Shown here one piece after another: positions 40,334-52,384 of a stretch of 64,000 bases of DNA. Numbering within the stretch: position 1 is the first letter of the stretch; each line of letters opens with the position of its first letter. The notes below the pieces were generated by a model. That model made no database searches. It had not been told where the DNA came from and saw only the letters and a program-made list of their open reading frames with translations. The stretch spans positions 1 through 64,000 of the forward strand of contig JABDCN010000004.1 in the NCBI GenBank assembly GCA_013288125.1, given 5' to 3'. This stretch comes from Gammaproteobacteria bacterium (lineage in GTDB: Bacteria; Pseudomonadota; Gammaproteobacteria; DSM-16500). Both the position numbers and the translations under genes were made by a program.

Positions 40334-41797
40334 CTAAACCTTAACCGCCATTTTATCCATCACTTCATCTGGTGTTGCAGCCGGTGAAAGAAACTCACCT
40401 TGCATTAACAAACATCCTAATTCTTTCAATATTTTTACTTGTTCTGGCTTCGTGATATCTTGAATAATTAATTGCATAGACATATTTTTAGCAAGCGTTA
40501 CTAACGATTTAATTAATGCTTGCATATAAGTATTTGTTTCTATTTCACTGATAAACGACGGTGACAATTTAAGAAAATGGGCATGAATATTTTTTAAATA
40601 ACGTAATGAATAATCACCTGCACCAAAATCATCGAGCGCTAATTTAATCCTCAAATATTCAAGCATATTAAATGCTTTTTCTAATACATCAAAAGAAGGA
40701 TGCCCTTTTTCTTCCTTTAATTCAAGCAAAATATACTCTGGATTAAAAGCTAATTCTTGAAATACTTGAGATATTTCATAAATAAAATGTGTACTACTTA
40801 ATTGTTTAAATAATAAAGGAACGCCTAAACAAGTCGGCGCAAATCCAATCGCGCGCCATTGCAAAAAATGTCTGCAAGTATGCCGCAAAAGCCAGATTGA
40901 AATATCATTTAATTTATTTTGAATATCTGCATAATGATACAATTCAGAAGGAGAAATCACGCCTAATTCAGGATGATGCCAATATAATAACGCTTCCATA
41001 CAAAAAATAGTTTGATTACTTTCATCCATAATAGGTTGATAATAAATTTTAAATTGATCAAACACCGCATCGTAACGCAAAGCTGTCATCAATTTAAATT
41101 CTCGCTGATTTGATTTATCCATTTTTTCACGATAAAACTGATAGACTTGTTTCTCATTTTCTTTTGCAATTTGCAATGCTTCATCTGCGTGTCTTAATAA
41201 TTCTTCTGCTGTATTTCCATCTTGAGGATAAATGGCAATTCCCATCGACACATTCAGATAAATTTCTTGTTGATTAATTTCGACAGGTTGACTCATCGCT
41301 TGTAAAATACGCTGACACACAATGGCGGCCATTTCTGGTTTAGCTAATTGACTAAGCAAAATAACAAATACATCTCTATTATATCGCGTTACACTATCTA
41401 CTTGTCTCACAGAGGTTTGCAAACGATCAGCAACACGACGAAGCGCTTCATCCCCTGCTTCAAAACCTAGAGCATCATTAACCATTCTCAAACGTTTAAT
41501 ATCGACAAATATCACGCCTAATGGTAATTGCGATCGCTGACTTGCTTTCATACTATGATGCAAACGATCCTCAAATAATTGCCAACCTAATAAACCTGTC
41601 ACAGGATCTTGAATTGCAGAAGATAATCTCGTTTTTAAATTATTTAATTCATTTTGCAATTCATCTTCATGTGTTTGAGATAATTGAATAGCTGATTGTA
41701 GTTTTGTTGTTTCTTTTATTTTTGCGTAATATTGACTGCCCATATAGAAAAAGAGCAATAAAGATATACTTGCGATAATAATTAATATGGTAACCAC
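40334..41797 (-). CDS. Degenerate GGDEF-EAL domain protein, membrane-anchored, between tolA and tolB
   Basis: N-terminal TM; GGDEF site replaced (SVTRYNRDVFVILLSQ); EAL-like FCMEALLYWHHPELGVISP, LALDDFGAGDYSLRYL. Confidence 0.88.
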   Translation of the reverse strand: MVTILIIIASISLLLFFYMGSQYYAKIKETTKLQSAIQLSQTHEDELQNELNNLKTRLSSAIQDPVTGLLGWQLFEDRLHHSMKASQRSQLPLGVIFVDIKRLRMVNDALGFEAGDEALRRVADRLQTSVRQVDSVTRYNRDVFVILLSQLAKPEMAAIVCQRILQAMSQPVEINQQEIYLNVSMGIAIYPQDGNTAEELLRHADEALQIAKENEKQVYQFYREKMDKSNQREFKLMTALRYDAVFDQFKIYYQPIMDESNQTIFCMEALLYWHHPELGVISPSELYHYADIQNKLNDISIWLLRHTCRHFLQWRAIGFAPTCLGVPLLFKQLSSTHFIYEISQVFQELAFNPEYILLELKEEKGHPSFDVLEKAFNMLEYLRIKLALDDFGAGDYSLRYLKNIHAHFLKLSPSFISEIETNTYMQALIKSLVTLAKNMSMQLIIQDITKPEQVKILKELGCLLMQGEFLSPAATPDEVMDKMAVKV

Positions 41798-41813
41798 CTT
41801 ACTCTCCCTGTAT

Positions 41814-42569
41814 TTATGTATCAGTCGATATCACATTCTCCGGTTTTACTTTCAATACAAATTGACGAAATGCTGAAAACGCATCAGGATCAGAAGGAAC
41901 GGGTAATGGCGATGCTTTAAGTACCGCCGCTCGCGCAGAATGATCGAGTGATACATCACCACTTGATTTTGTAACTTGCACATCTAAAACCATGCCACCT
42001 GGTGCCAATCTAATCATTAATTCACAATATAATTTTTTATTTGCTTGAGGCGGCACAATCCAACGCTCACTAATCGCTTGCAAAATTAGCGCTTTATATT
42101 TATTAACTTCACCTTGTGATTCGCGCGATTTTGTTGCCTCTAATTTAATTTTCTCATCAAACAATTGTTGCCGCAGCGATTTTTCAGCTTGTTCTTTGAT
42201 ATGTTTCTTAAACGCGGCCTGCAATTTTTTATCATTTATTTTTTTTTGCTGCTTTTTCGTTTTATTAATGTCATTTAATAAATTTTTAGCAAGTGTTTCA
42301 TGTGATGGTAAGGGTAATACTTTTTTAGGGATAACAATGGGGGCGACGACTGGTTTTGGAGCAACAGGAGCAGGCTTTGGTTCTGGTTTTTTGATAATTT
42401 TACTGGTAGTCACATCACCTAATATGACTGCACTTATCACATCTTGTTTATTTGTATTTTCAAACACAGGGAGCGGTGAAGTCGTATCTAAATTAAAAAT
42501 TAACAAGCATAAAATAGCGGCATGGAAACCCATCGAATAAACAAAATATTTTTTGCTTCTTAATTGCAT
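41814..42569 (-). CDS. tolA: TolA
   Basis: N-terminal TM, Lys/Pro/Gln-rich stalk, C-terminal Tol/TonB-like domain (LQVQVTKSSGDVSLDHSARAAVLKASPLPVPSD-type); between tolR and tolB. Confidence 0.88.
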   Translation of the reverse strand: MQLRSKKYFVYSMGFHAAILCLLIFNLDTTSPLPVFENTNKQDVISAVILGDVTTSKIIKKPEPKPAPVAPKPVVAPIVIPKKVLPLPSHETLAKNLLNDINKTKKQQKKINDKKLQAAFKKHIKEQAEKSLRQQLFDEKIKLEATKSRESQGEVNKYKALILQAISERWIVPPQANKKLYCELMIRLAPGGMVLDVQVTKSSGDVSLDHSARAAVLKASPLPVPSDPDAFSAFRQFVLKVKPENVISTDT

Positions 42570-42589
42570 GAATGTTTACGCCGAATTAT

Positions 42590-43039
42590 TTATGCCGAAT
42601 TGGCAGGCGGCGGCTCTGTAATTAAGCCTACACTTTTTGCTCCTGCTTGTTGTAACAATGCCATGGCTTCCATCACTTTGCCATAATTCGCGCTTTTATC
42701 ACCGCGCACTAATACGGGACGCTGCTCACCATTTTGTTGTTCTTTCAATTGATTTGTGACGAGATAACTCAACGTACGCGCCGTAATCGGCTGGCTTGGT
42801 TTATCCGCCAAATTAAAATAAAAATCACCTTTGGCATCTACCGTCACAATTAAAGGTTCTTTTTGTTGATCAGGCATCGCCTTCGCTTGTGTTTTAGGTA
42901 AATCGACTTTCACACCTTGAGATAATAAAGGTGTAGTAATCATAAAAATGACGAGCAACACTAACATCACATCGATAAAAGGCACCACATTAATATCTGA
43001 CATGGGACGACGTGATCCAGGATGATGAATATGCGCCAT
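42590..43039 (-). CDS. tolR: TolR (ExbD family)
   Basis: DINVVPFIDVMLVLLVIFMITTPLL. Confidence 0.95.
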   Translation of the reverse strand: MAHIHHPGSRRPMSDINVVPFIDVMLVLLVIFMITTPLLSQGVKVDLPKTQAKAMPDQQKEPLIVTVDAKGDFYFNLADKPSQPITARTLSYLVTNQLKEQQNGEQRPVLVRGDKSANYGKVMEAMALLQQAGAKSVGLITEPPPANSA

Positions 43040-43749
43040 TAGATCACCCCCTCTGCTTCCATTTTTTCTGCCGGTGTTTGCTGTGATTGTCGAATCAAGA
43101 TATTCGTAAATTCTTCTTGAAAGGCATCAAAACGATTCATTAAGCGACCAATATCTGTGAGGAACCGGTTATAGGCAATGACAGCAGGAATAGCGGCAAA
43201 TAAGCCTAAAGCCGTGGCGATTAAAGCTTCTGCAATACCAGGTGCCACCATCGAAACGGTTGCTTGTTGAACCGTTGCTAAAGCGCGAAACGCTTGCATG
43301 ATTCCCCAAACGGTCCCAAATAATCCAACATAAGGGCTAGTCGAACCCACAATGGCAAGGAAAGGTAAGTGGGTTTCTAATTTTTCCTGCTCACGCATTT
43401 GGGCTACTCGCATGGCACGCGTTGTATTTTCCATGACAACTGGCGTACTCGCGCCAGTTTGTTTACGAAAGCGCAGAAATTCTTTAAATCCTGCATGAAA
43501 AATGGCTTCTACACCTTCAAGCGCTCCTTTATTTCTATCGCCGTGCGCGTAAATACGGGACAAATCTTCACCAGACCAAAATGATTGCTCAAATTTACCG
43601 GCCGATTGTCTAACGCCTCGCAAATAAAAACTGCGCTGCAAGATGTAAGTCCATGAAAAAACAGAGGCACTGATTAAAATAAGCATGACACATTTCACGA
43701 CAAAACTGGCGTGGATAAAATAACTTAATAAACCGGTATCATAAATCAC
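43039..43749 (-). CDS. tolQ: TolQ (MotA/TolQ/ExbB family)
   Basis: VGSTSPYVGLFGTVWGIMQAF; GIAEALIATALGLFAAIPAVIAYN. Confidence 0.95.
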   Translation of the reverse strand: MIYDTGLLSYFIHASFVVKCVMLILISASVFSWTYILQRSFYLRGVRQSAGKFEQSFWSGEDLSRIYAHGDRNKGALEGVEAIFHAGFKEFLRFRKQTGASTPVVMENTTRAMRVAQMREQEKLETHLPFLAIVGSTSPYVGLFGTVWGIMQAFRALATVQQATVSMVAPGIAEALIATALGLFAAIPAVIAYNRFLTDIGRLMNRFDAFQEEFTNILIRQSQQTPAEKMEAEGVI

Positions 43750-43828
43750 GATGCGAATCTCCCAATTGATGCGTTATGTTATAAGAGTAAGGATGCCACA
43801 AAATGGAAATCGGATCACCTGGTAGGAG

Positions 43829-44905
43829 CTAACCCACTGGTTCAAGCTCTCCAAACAAGCTCAACGTTTGCCCCAACATGTTTGATAATTTATCAGGTAT
43901 TTTTAATCCGAAATGTAAATAAGCTTGCTGAGTTGCAACACGACCGCGAGGCGTTCGCATCATAAAGCCTTGCTGAATTAAAAAAGGTTCAATCACATCT
44001 TCTATCGTTCCTTTTTCTTCTCCAATAAAAGCAGCTAAACTTTCTAAACCAACGGGACCGCCATTAAATTTTTCCATCAAAGCCAGTAATACTTTTCTAT
44101 CCATCACATCAAAACCTTGATGATCCACTTTAAGAAAATCTAATGCTTCTTTGACGATTGATTTTTCTACACGACCATTTGCTTTCACTTCAGCATAATC
44201 ACGTACACGTCGTAATAATCGATTCGCAATACGTGGTGTGCCGCGTGATCGTCGTGCAATTTCTTCAGCGCCATCTTCTTTAATATTTACTTTTAATATT
44301 TGCGCGGAACGCAAAACAATTTGTGACAAATCGTTGGTGTGATAAAACTCTAATCGTTCAACAATACCAAAACGATCCCGTAGTGGAGAAGTCAATAAAC
44401 CTGCACGCGTTGTTGCCCCAATTAGAGTAAAAGGAGGTAAATCAAGTTTGATTGAACGTGCAGCAGGACCTTCTCCGATCAAAATATCAATCTGATAATC
44501 TTCCATTGCAGGATATAACACTTCTTCTACGACGGGACTTAAGCGATGAATTTCATCAATAAACAAAACATCACCCGATTGCATGTTGGTGAGTAATGCA
44601 GCCACATCACCTGGACGTTCTAATACTGGCCCAGACGTTTGTTTAATCCCCACCCCTAATTCATTCGCAACAATATTAGCAAGTGTTGTTTTCCCTAACC
44701 CGGGTGGTCCAAAAATTAATACATGATCTAAGGCATCTTTTCGTTGTTTCGCTGCTTGAATAAAAATATCCATTTGCTCGCGCACAGCAGATTGTCCGAT
44801 ATAATCTTTTAAATATTGTGGACGTAAAGCACGATCGATTGGATCAGTTTCTTTTGCTTCTGGCGTGACAATTCGATCTGAATTATTTTCGTTTGGCTGG
44901 TCCAT
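43829..44905 (-). CDS. ruvB: Holliday junction helicase RuvB
   Basis: [47 protein letters not shown]. Confidence 0.98.
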   Translation of the reverse strand: MDQPNENNSDRIVTPEAKETDPIDRALRPQYLKDYIGQSAVREQMDIFIQAAKQRKDALDHVLIFGPPGLGKTTLANIVANELGVGIKQTSGPVLERPGDVAALLTNMQSGDVLFIDEIHRLSPVVEEVLYPAMEDYQIDILIGEGPAARSIKLDLPPFTLIGATTRAGLLTSPLRDRFGIVERLEFYHTNDLSQIVLRSAQILKVNIKEDGAEEIARRSRGTPRIANRLLRRVRDYAEVKANGRVEKSIVKEALDFLKVDHQGFDVMDRKVLLALMEKFNGGPVGLESLAAFIGEEKGTIEDVIEPFLIQQGFMMRTPRGRVATQQAYLHFGLKIPDKLSNMLGQTLSLFGELEPVG

Positions 44906-45510
44906 TACATCATCTCCCGCAAGGCTTGACGAATTAATTCTTCGCTATTTGCAGACCCATTATCAATTTTTGTGATCACACGATTCGCTTCTTGTTGTTT
45001 ATAACCTAATGCAATTAACGCAGAAATCGCATCTTGTAAAATAGGATGACGCGATGTATTGCCAGTTTTATCTATTACTTGATTAGCAGAATGACTGCTT
45101 TGATGCCAATCAGATAATTTATCTCGCATTTCAATGACTAATCTTTCTGCGGTTTTTTTTCCTATTCCTGGTAATCGCACTAAACTCGCTGTGTCATTAT
45201 TTAAAACTAAACGAACAAATTCATCTGGTGTTGTACTTGATAAAATCGTTAATCCTAAACGCGCACCAATGCCATTTACTTTAAGTAAGGTACGAAATAA
45301 AAGTTGTTCTTCTCGTGTATAAAAACCATATAAATGATGCGCATCTTCACGCACGATAAAATGAGTAAATAAATGTACTTCTTTTCCGACATCAGGTAGT
45401 TGATAAAAAGTTCCCATGGGCGCATCGATTTCATAACCAATGCCATTTACATCCAGCAATAATTGCGGTGGGGATTTTTCGAGGATAGTGCCGCGTATTT
45501 TTCCGATCAT
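44905..45510 (-). CDS. ruvA: Holliday junction protein RuvA
   Basis: [48 protein letters not shown]. Confidence 0.97.
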   Translation of the reverse strand: MIGKIRGTILEKSPPQLLLDVNGIGYEIDAPMGTFYQLPDVGKEVHLFTHFIVREDAHHLYGFYTREEQLLFRTLLKVNGIGARLGLTILSSTTPDEFVRLVLNNDTASLVRLPGIGKKTAERLVIEMRDKLSDWHQSSHSANQVIDKTGNTSRHPILQDAISALIALGYKQQEANRVITKIDNGSANSEELIRQALREMM

Positions 45511-45534
45511 ATTTAGGACCTTTTTAGAATTTCT

Positions 45535-45600
45535 CTGGATCCCGCGGACAAGCCGCGGGACGACAAGTCGAATAAAACGACAAGCCGCGGGACGACAAAC
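45535..45600. repeat. Family A repeat fragments between ruvA and ruvC (direct arrangement)
   Basis: ctggatcccgcggacaagccgcgggacgacaagtcgaataaaacgacaagccgcgggacgacaaa. Confidence 0.9.
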
Positions 45601-45614
45601 CCAAGTTTAACATT

Positions 45615-46094
45615 CTACAATTTTAATATCTTTTTTAAAATTCTTGCCTGCGCATGACATAAAGCAATTGCCAAGGCATCAGCCGCATCCGCTTGCAATT
45701 TTATTTTCAAATTCAATAATCGACACACCATAAATTGCACTTGCTCCTTATCAGCTGCGCCATAACCCACAACGGATTTTTTGACTTGTCGCGCAGAATA
45801 TTCCGCGACCGGCATATCCAAAGCGACAATCGCAGCGCCGCGTGCTTGTCCCAATTTAAGCGCAGAATTAGGATTTTCATGCATAAAAACTTGTTCAATG
45901 GCAGCTTCATGCGGCTTGTGCAAGTTAATCACTTCACGTAATCCGAGAAATATGCGTTGCAATCGTTCATAAACAGGAAAAGACGCTACATTGACATAAC
46001 CACTTGTGAGATAAACGTGTCGATTACCATCAAGTTGAATCACACCATAGCCAGTGCGCCGTGAGCCAGGATCGATCCCTATGATGATTGTCAT
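45615..46094 (-). CDS. ruvC: Holliday junction resolvase RuvC
   Basis: [42 protein letters not shown]. Confidence 0.97.
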   Translation of the reverse strand: MTIIIGIDPGSRRTGYGVIQLDGNRHVYLTSGYVNVASFPVYERLQRIFLGLREVINLHKPHEAAIEQVFMHENPNSALKLGQARGAAIVALDMPVAEYSARQVKKSVVGYGAADKEQVQFMVCRLLNLKIKLQADAADALAIALCHAQARILKKILKL

Positions 46095-46103
46095 GTTCAG
46101 TTC

Positions 46104-46835
46104 CTATAACACCTCACCCGCTATATCTGCATTAGAATAAACAGATTGCACATCCTCCAAATCTTCTAAAGCATCAATCAAGCTTAACACTTTTTCTGCC
46201 GTTTCTTTATCGTTAATAAAAATATTTGTTGAAGCAGACATTGTCACTTCAGCATGTTCAGGACGGAACCCATCTTTAACCAATCTTTCTTTAATTATAA
46301 GAAAATCATCAGGTGACGTTGTAACTTCTACACTGCCATCCTCATTCACTAATACATCTTCAACGCCTGCTTCTAAAGCAATATCAAATAAACGTTCAGT
46401 ATCAACGCCTGGTGCAAATGTTAATTGCCCTTGTTTTTTAAATAGATAAGCGACAGAACCATCTGTTCCTAAATTGCCGCTATGTTTAGTAAAAGCATGG
46501 CGAACTTCTCCCACGGTGCGATTACGATTGTTAGTCATGCAATCTACAATGAGTGCAGTTCCGCCAGGACCATAACCTTCGTAACGTACTTCTTCAACTG
46601 CATCAGCATCGTCACCCCCTGCGCCACGTTTAATTGCCCGCTCAATCACATCTTTTGTCATATTCGCTTCATAAGCTTTTTCAAGTGCTGCGCGCAAACG
46701 GGGAGAATTGGGATCTGATGATAATTTCGCTGCCACCGTGATTTCACGAATGACTTTGGTATATAACTTTCCTTTTTTTGCGTCTACTTTTGCTTTGTGG
46801 CGTTTGATATTCGCCCATTTACTATGTCCTGCCAT
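46104..46835 (-). CDS. yebC: YebC/PmpR family DNA-binding protein
   Basis: MAGHSKWANIKRHKAKVDAKKGKLYTKV; start corrected to 46835. Confidence 0.96.
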   Translation of the reverse strand: MAGHSKWANIKRHKAKVDAKKGKLYTKVIREITVAAKLSSDPNSPRLRAALEKAYEANMTKDVIERAIKRGAGGDDADAVEEVRYEGYGPGGTALIVDCMTNNRNRTVGEVRHAFTKHSGNLGTDGSVAYLFKKQGQLTFAPGVDTERLFDIALEAGVEDVLVNEDGSVEVTTSPDDFLIIKERLVKDGFRPEHAEVTMSASTNIFINDKETAEKVLSLIDALEDLEDVQSVYSNADIAGEVL

Positions 46836-46846
46836 AAGGCCTCCAA

Positions 46847-46922
46847 TGGGGTCAGATCTCCTCTTTCCTTTCCAATTTGCAAACCGAACAAACCGGAAGA
46901 GGAAAGAGGAGATCTGACCCCA
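46847..46922. repeat. Family E palindrome in the yebC leader
   Basis: tggggtcagatctcctctttcct ... aggaaagaggagatctgacccca (23-bp perfect arms). Confidence 0.93.
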
Positions 46923-46926
46923 ATAT

Positions 46927-48687
46927 CTATTCTTTAACGACCCGTATTCCCAAATCAATTAACTGTGCCGGCTCAACAGGCGCTGGTGCATCCATTAAAG
47001 GACAAGTCGCCGTTTGCGTTTTAGGAAAAGCGATCACATCACGAATCGATGTTGCACCCACCATTAACATCACAATACGATCTAAACCAAATGCAATACC
47101 ACCATGTGGCGGGCAGCCTAATCGCATTGCTGTTAACAAATGACCGAATTTAGCTTCAGCTTCTTCCTCATTAATATTTAAAACTTGGAAGACAGCTTTT
47201 TGCATCGCTGCGTTATTAATACGAATAGAACCGCCGCCCAATTCACTGCCATTTAAGACCATATCATAAGCTCGCGCGAGCATGTGGTCGGGATCTTTTA
47301 GTAAAGTATCAACTGAATCTGTTTGTGGTGAAGTGAAAGGATGGTGACAAGCAGATAATCGTCCTTCTCCTTTTTCAAACATGGGGAAATCCACAACCCA
47401 CAAAATATTCCATCCCTTTTCAACTAATCCACGATCATGCGCAACCTTCAATCGTAAAGCACCCAAAGCATCATTCACAATACCCGCTTTATCTGCACCA
47501 AAGAAAATAATATCACCCACTTTTGCTTTTGTGCGTTCTATGATTTGTGCAACAACCTCTTCTGGAATAAATTTTAAGATAGGCGATTGTAATCCTTCTT
47601 TTCCTTCTGCATTTATTTTAATGTAAGCCAACCCTCGCGCACCAAATTGACTAACAAAATGTGTATAACCATCGATTTCTTTACGACTGAGACTAGCACC
47701 ATCAGGAATTTTCAAAGCAACAACACGACTTTGTGCGTCATTCGCAGGATCAGCAAACACTTTAAAATCCACGGTTTTTAATAGATCAGCGACATCTACA
47801 AATTCTAAAGGAATACGTAAATCTGGTTTATCAGAACCAAATCGACGCATGGCTTCTGCATAAGTTAAACGCGGAAAGGGTTGAGGTAAATCGACATTTA
47901 AGATGTCTTTAAATAATCCTCTTATCATATTTTCCATAAGAGATTGAATTTCATGTTCAGTCAAAAATGAAGTTTCAATATCTAATTGTGTAAATTCAGG
48001 TTGACGATCGGCACGCAAATCTTCATCACGAAAACATTTTACAATTTGATAATAGCGGTCAATCCCAGACATCATGAGTAATTGTTTAAATTGTTGAGGA
48101 GATTGCGGTAAAGCAAAAAAGCTACCGGGATGTGTTCTGCTTGGAACAAGATAATCGCGCGCACCTTCTGGTGTGGCGCGTGTTAAAAAAGGTGTTTCAA
48201 CATCGATAAATCCATGCTCATCTAAATAATGACGTAAATAACGCGCGATTTGTGCTCGCATTTTTAAGCGAGAAAACATCTCAGGACGACGAATGTCAAG
48301 ATAACGATAATGCAAACGTGTTTCTTCTCCGACTTCGTGATATTCATCATCAATAGGAAAAGGTAAAGGATCAGCACGATTTAATAAGATTAATTCTGCC
48401 GCAGCAATTTCAATTTCACCCGTTGCAATATTAGTATTTATTGTACCTTCAGGACGTTTTCTCACTTTCCCTTTAACTTGCACAACGAATTCACTTCGCA
48501 ATGTTTCTGCGATAGAAAAAGCTGCTTTTTGTTCGGGCGCAATCACGACTTGCACGATACCTTCTCTATCTCGTAAATCAACAAAGATCACGCCGCCATG
48601 ATCACGACGACGATGGACCCATCCTGCCAATTTTACTTCTTGATCTAATAAAGCAGATGTTACTTGACCACAATAATGACTACGCAT
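46927..48687 (-). CDS. aspS: Aspartyl-tRNA synthetase
   Basis: [43 protein letters not shown]; class II motifs. Confidence 0.98.
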   Translation of the reverse strand: MRSHYCGQVTSALLDQEVKLAGWVHRRRDHGGVIFVDLRDREGIVQVVIAPEQKAAFSIAETLRSEFVVQVKGKVRKRPEGTINTNIATGEIEIAAAELILLNRADPLPFPIDDEYHEVGEETRLHYRYLDIRRPEMFSRLKMRAQIARYLRHYLDEHGFIDVETPFLTRATPEGARDYLVPSRTHPGSFFALPQSPQQFKQLLMMSGIDRYYQIVKCFRDEDLRADRQPEFTQLDIETSFLTEHEIQSLMENMIRGLFKDILNVDLPQPFPRLTYAEAMRRFGSDKPDLRIPLEFVDVADLLKTVDFKVFADPANDAQSRVVALKIPDGASLSRKEIDGYTHFVSQFGARGLAYIKINAEGKEGLQSPILKFIPEEVVAQIIERTKAKVGDIIFFGADKAGIVNDALGALRLKVAHDRGLVEKGWNILWVVDFPMFEKGEGRLSACHHPFTSPQTDSVDTLLKDPDHMLARAYDMVLNGSELGGGSIRINNAAMQKAVFQVLNINEEEAEAKFGHLLTAMRLGCPPHGGIAFGLDRIVMLMVGATSIRDVIAFPKTQTATCPLMDAPAPVEPAQLIDLGIRVVKE

Positions 48688-48697
48688 GTACGGTTAC

Positions 48698-49300
48698 CTA
48701 TAGTTTTGGTTGCACTACGCCCAACGAAATCACGAATTTTAACGCTTGATCGACGCTCATATCCAGTTCTATCACTTTACTTTTTGGCGCCATCATCAAA
48801 AAACCAGACGTTGGATTCGGTGTTGTTGGAATAAAATAACAAATCATCGGTTCAGTAGAAGTTGAGTTGATTCCTTTTTCTAGCACACCTGTTTGAAAAG
48901 CAATACTCCATACCCCTTCTTTTGGAAATTCAACTAATAATACTTTACGAAATGATTGCCCCCCTGGCGTGAATAAAGTTTGTGTGACTTGTTTAACGCC
49001 AGTGTAGATACTTCGTACCAAAGGAATGCGCGACATCATCGCTTCGCCTAACGCAACGAAACGGCGGCCTAAATAATTCGCAACAAATAAACCCGTTAAA
49101 AAAATAACTGCCAAAGTGATAATGACACCAATGCCAGGCACGTGAAATCCCAACAACACATCAGGTTGATAAGGCGGAGGTAAAAGTAAAAGTGATTTAC
49201 TTAAAATACTAAAAATAAAGTTAATCACTACTAATGTGATACAAATCGGCAACCAAACTAATAGGCCAGAAATAAAATATCGTCTTATATGTGAAATCAT
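48698..49300 (-). CDS. DUF502 family membrane protein
   Basis: RYFISGLLVWLPICITLVVINFIF, GIGVIITLAVIFLTGLFVANYLGRR; upstream of aspS. Confidence 0.85.
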   Translation of the reverse strand: MISHIRRYFISGLLVWLPICITLVVINFIFSILSKSLLLLPPPYQPDVLLGFHVPGIGVIITLAVIFLTGLFVANYLGRRFVALGEAMMSRIPLVRSIYTGVKQVTQTLFTPGGQSFRKVLLVEFPKEGVWSIAFQTGVLEKGINSTSTEPMICYFIPTTPNPTSGFLMMAPKSKVIELDMSVDQALKFVISLGVVQPKL

Positions 49301-49602
49301 GCGTCACCTGTTTTATCAGATTTTGTGTCAGACTTTGTATTAGATTTTGTATCGGATTTTTTAGAGGTATTATCCGTCGATTTAGTTTCTGTCGTTGATT
49401 TATCTTCACCCGCTCCCGTTTGTTTGGGACGATAATCGGTTGCATACCAGCCCGACCCTTTTAATTGAAAACCTGCCGCTGAAACTAAGCGTGTCAATGT
49501 TGACTGCTGGCAAACTGGACATATTTTCAATGGCTCATCTGCCATTTTTTGCAATGATTCAAGCTGATGCCCGCAAGTTGTACATTGATATTCATAAATA
49601 GG
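49297..49602 (-). CDS. FmdB-family zinc ribbon protein
   Basis: MPIYEYQCTTCGHQLESLQKMADEPLKICPVCQQ; start corrected to 49602. Confidence 0.9.
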   Translation of the reverse strand, partial: PIYEYQCTTCGHQLESLQKMADEPLKICPVCQQSTLTRLVSAAGFQLKGSGWYATDYRPKQTGAGEDKSTTETKSTDNTSKKSDTKSNTKSDTKSDKTGDA

Positions 49603-49660
49603 CATGACACACTCCAAGTTATTTTAAGCGTGACGTTATTCTAACTTTTGTTGTGATGGT

Positions 49661-51098
<1,438 letters not shown>

Positions 51099-51144
51099 AA
51101 TAGGCTGAAAATTTTTTTTAATGCGAGGATTTCATTTTTAAAAT

Positions 51145-51555
51145 ATGCTAAAAAATTTCTTACGAGGATTTCATTTAATCGAATTGATGATAGTTGTTAG
51201 TATCATTTGTTTATTAACCGCCATTAGTTTTCCTATTTATACAGAATACTTAGTCAAAGAAAGACGATACGAAGCCGCACAATTATTATCAAAAGCAGCG
51301 ATTACAGCAGAACATTATCATTTTGAACATAATGGTTATCAAGGAATGACGCTTGCTGATTTACATGTGCCAACATACGCCGTTAAAAATAATTATAAAT
51401 TTATATTAGCTATTATTTCTGATAACGATTATCAACTGACGGCAAAACCCATGAATGCACAAGCCGAAAAAGATCGTGAGTGTAGCTCGCTTATGATTAA
51501 TGCAAATGGTGAGAAATCAGTGTCAGGTTCGGCAAATGTTGAAGCGTGTTGGTGA
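51145..51555 (+). CDS. Type IV pilin-like protein (PilE-like)
   Basis: Prepilin motif RG|FHLIELMIVVSIICLLTAISFPIYTEYLVKERR; C-terminal Cys pair. Confidence 0.85.
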   Translation: MLKNFLRGFHLIELMIVVSIICLLTAISFPIYTEYLVKERRYEAAQLLSKAAITAEHYHFEHNGYQGMTLADLHVPTYAVKNNYKFILAIISDNDYQLTAKPMNAQAEKDRECSSLMINANGEKSVSGSANVEACW

Positions 51556-51563
51556 GTTGCATA

Positions 51564-51612
51564 CCTCCCCTCCCCAACCCTCCCCTCCAGCAAAAAACGC
51601 TGGAGGGGAGGG
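51564..51612. repeat. Family D hairpin repeat, solo unit
   Basis: cctcccctccccaaccctcccctccagcaaaaaacgctggaggggaggga. Confidence 0.9.
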
Positions 51613-51631
51613 AGCAGTTTCAAAATTCTGC

Positions 51632-51718
51632 CTTTTAGCATGTTAGGACAGTTCTATGTTTACGTCTTTTTAGTATGTTAGAACAGTTTTATGTTTACGT
51701 CTTTTTAGCATGCTAGGG
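51632..51718. repeat. 35-bp tandem repeat (~2.4 copies) over the 3' end of the fimT-like gene
   Basis: tagcatgttagga.../tagtatgttagaa.../tagcatgctaggg start at 51636, 51671, 51706 (period 35). Confidence 0.9.
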
Positions 51719-52268
51719 CACGTCCACTCGCATCTTTAATCACACCATTTTCAGGATAAAGTACACGCGTCTTGCCTGTTTTACTCAAGGTAATCGCCCA
51801 AACAGGCGATGAATTATTATCATCGCAATACCAAAAAGTACCATTATCATGCTGCAATAAACCATTTGGTAAAAATTGCAAATAATCACGATATGCAGGA
51901 AATGAACGCCAAAATAAAATACCGTGTTTTATTCTGCCATGAATTATTTTTAATATTTGTGAAGGATCATGCACACTGCCATCATTATTTATATCAACAA
52001 AAATGATTTGACCGTCTCTCCATTCACCAACACATTGACTGCCTGTATCACTCTTGCATAAACCAATCGCTTGATGTCGAATGCGTGCTTCTCGCTTTGC
52101 TAATTGAATAGTGCGCAACAATTCATCTAACATGATTTTTTGATTGACATGGTTCCATGTATCACGAAGTAATGGAATTGAAATGGCAGCAAGAATCGCA
52201 ATGATAGACAAGACTGTCATCATTTCAATAAGAGAAAATGCACGCTGTGATTTTACAATGGAGATCAT
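51705..52268 (-). CDS. GspH/FimT-family pseudopilin
   Basis: QRAFSLIEMMTVLSIIAILAAISIPLLRDTW; start placed at MISIVKSQ (52268). Confidence 0.85.
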   Translation of the reverse strand: MISIVKSQRAFSLIEMMTVLSIIAILAAISIPLLRDTWNHVNQKIMLDELLRTIQLAKREARIRHQAIGLCKSDTGSQCVGEWRDGQIIFVDINNDGSVHDPSQILKIIHGRIKHGILFWRSFPAYRDYLQFLPNGLLQHDNGTFWYCDDNNSSPVWAITLSKTGKTRVLYPENGVIKDASGRALAC

Positions 52269-52350
52269 TAAGAAAGTCTTTTGTTTCATCTTGCAATGGA
52301 GATCATTAAGAAAGTCTTTTGTTTCATCTTGCAATGGAGATCATTAAGAA
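52256..52350. repeat. 38-bp tandem repeat (~2.5 copies) over the 5' end of the fimT-like gene
   Basis: ggagatcattaagaaagtc starts at 52260, 52298, 52336 (period 38). Confidence 0.93.
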
Positions 52351-52384
52351 GGTTCCCTACTTTATATTGCGAGGAAATAATTAA

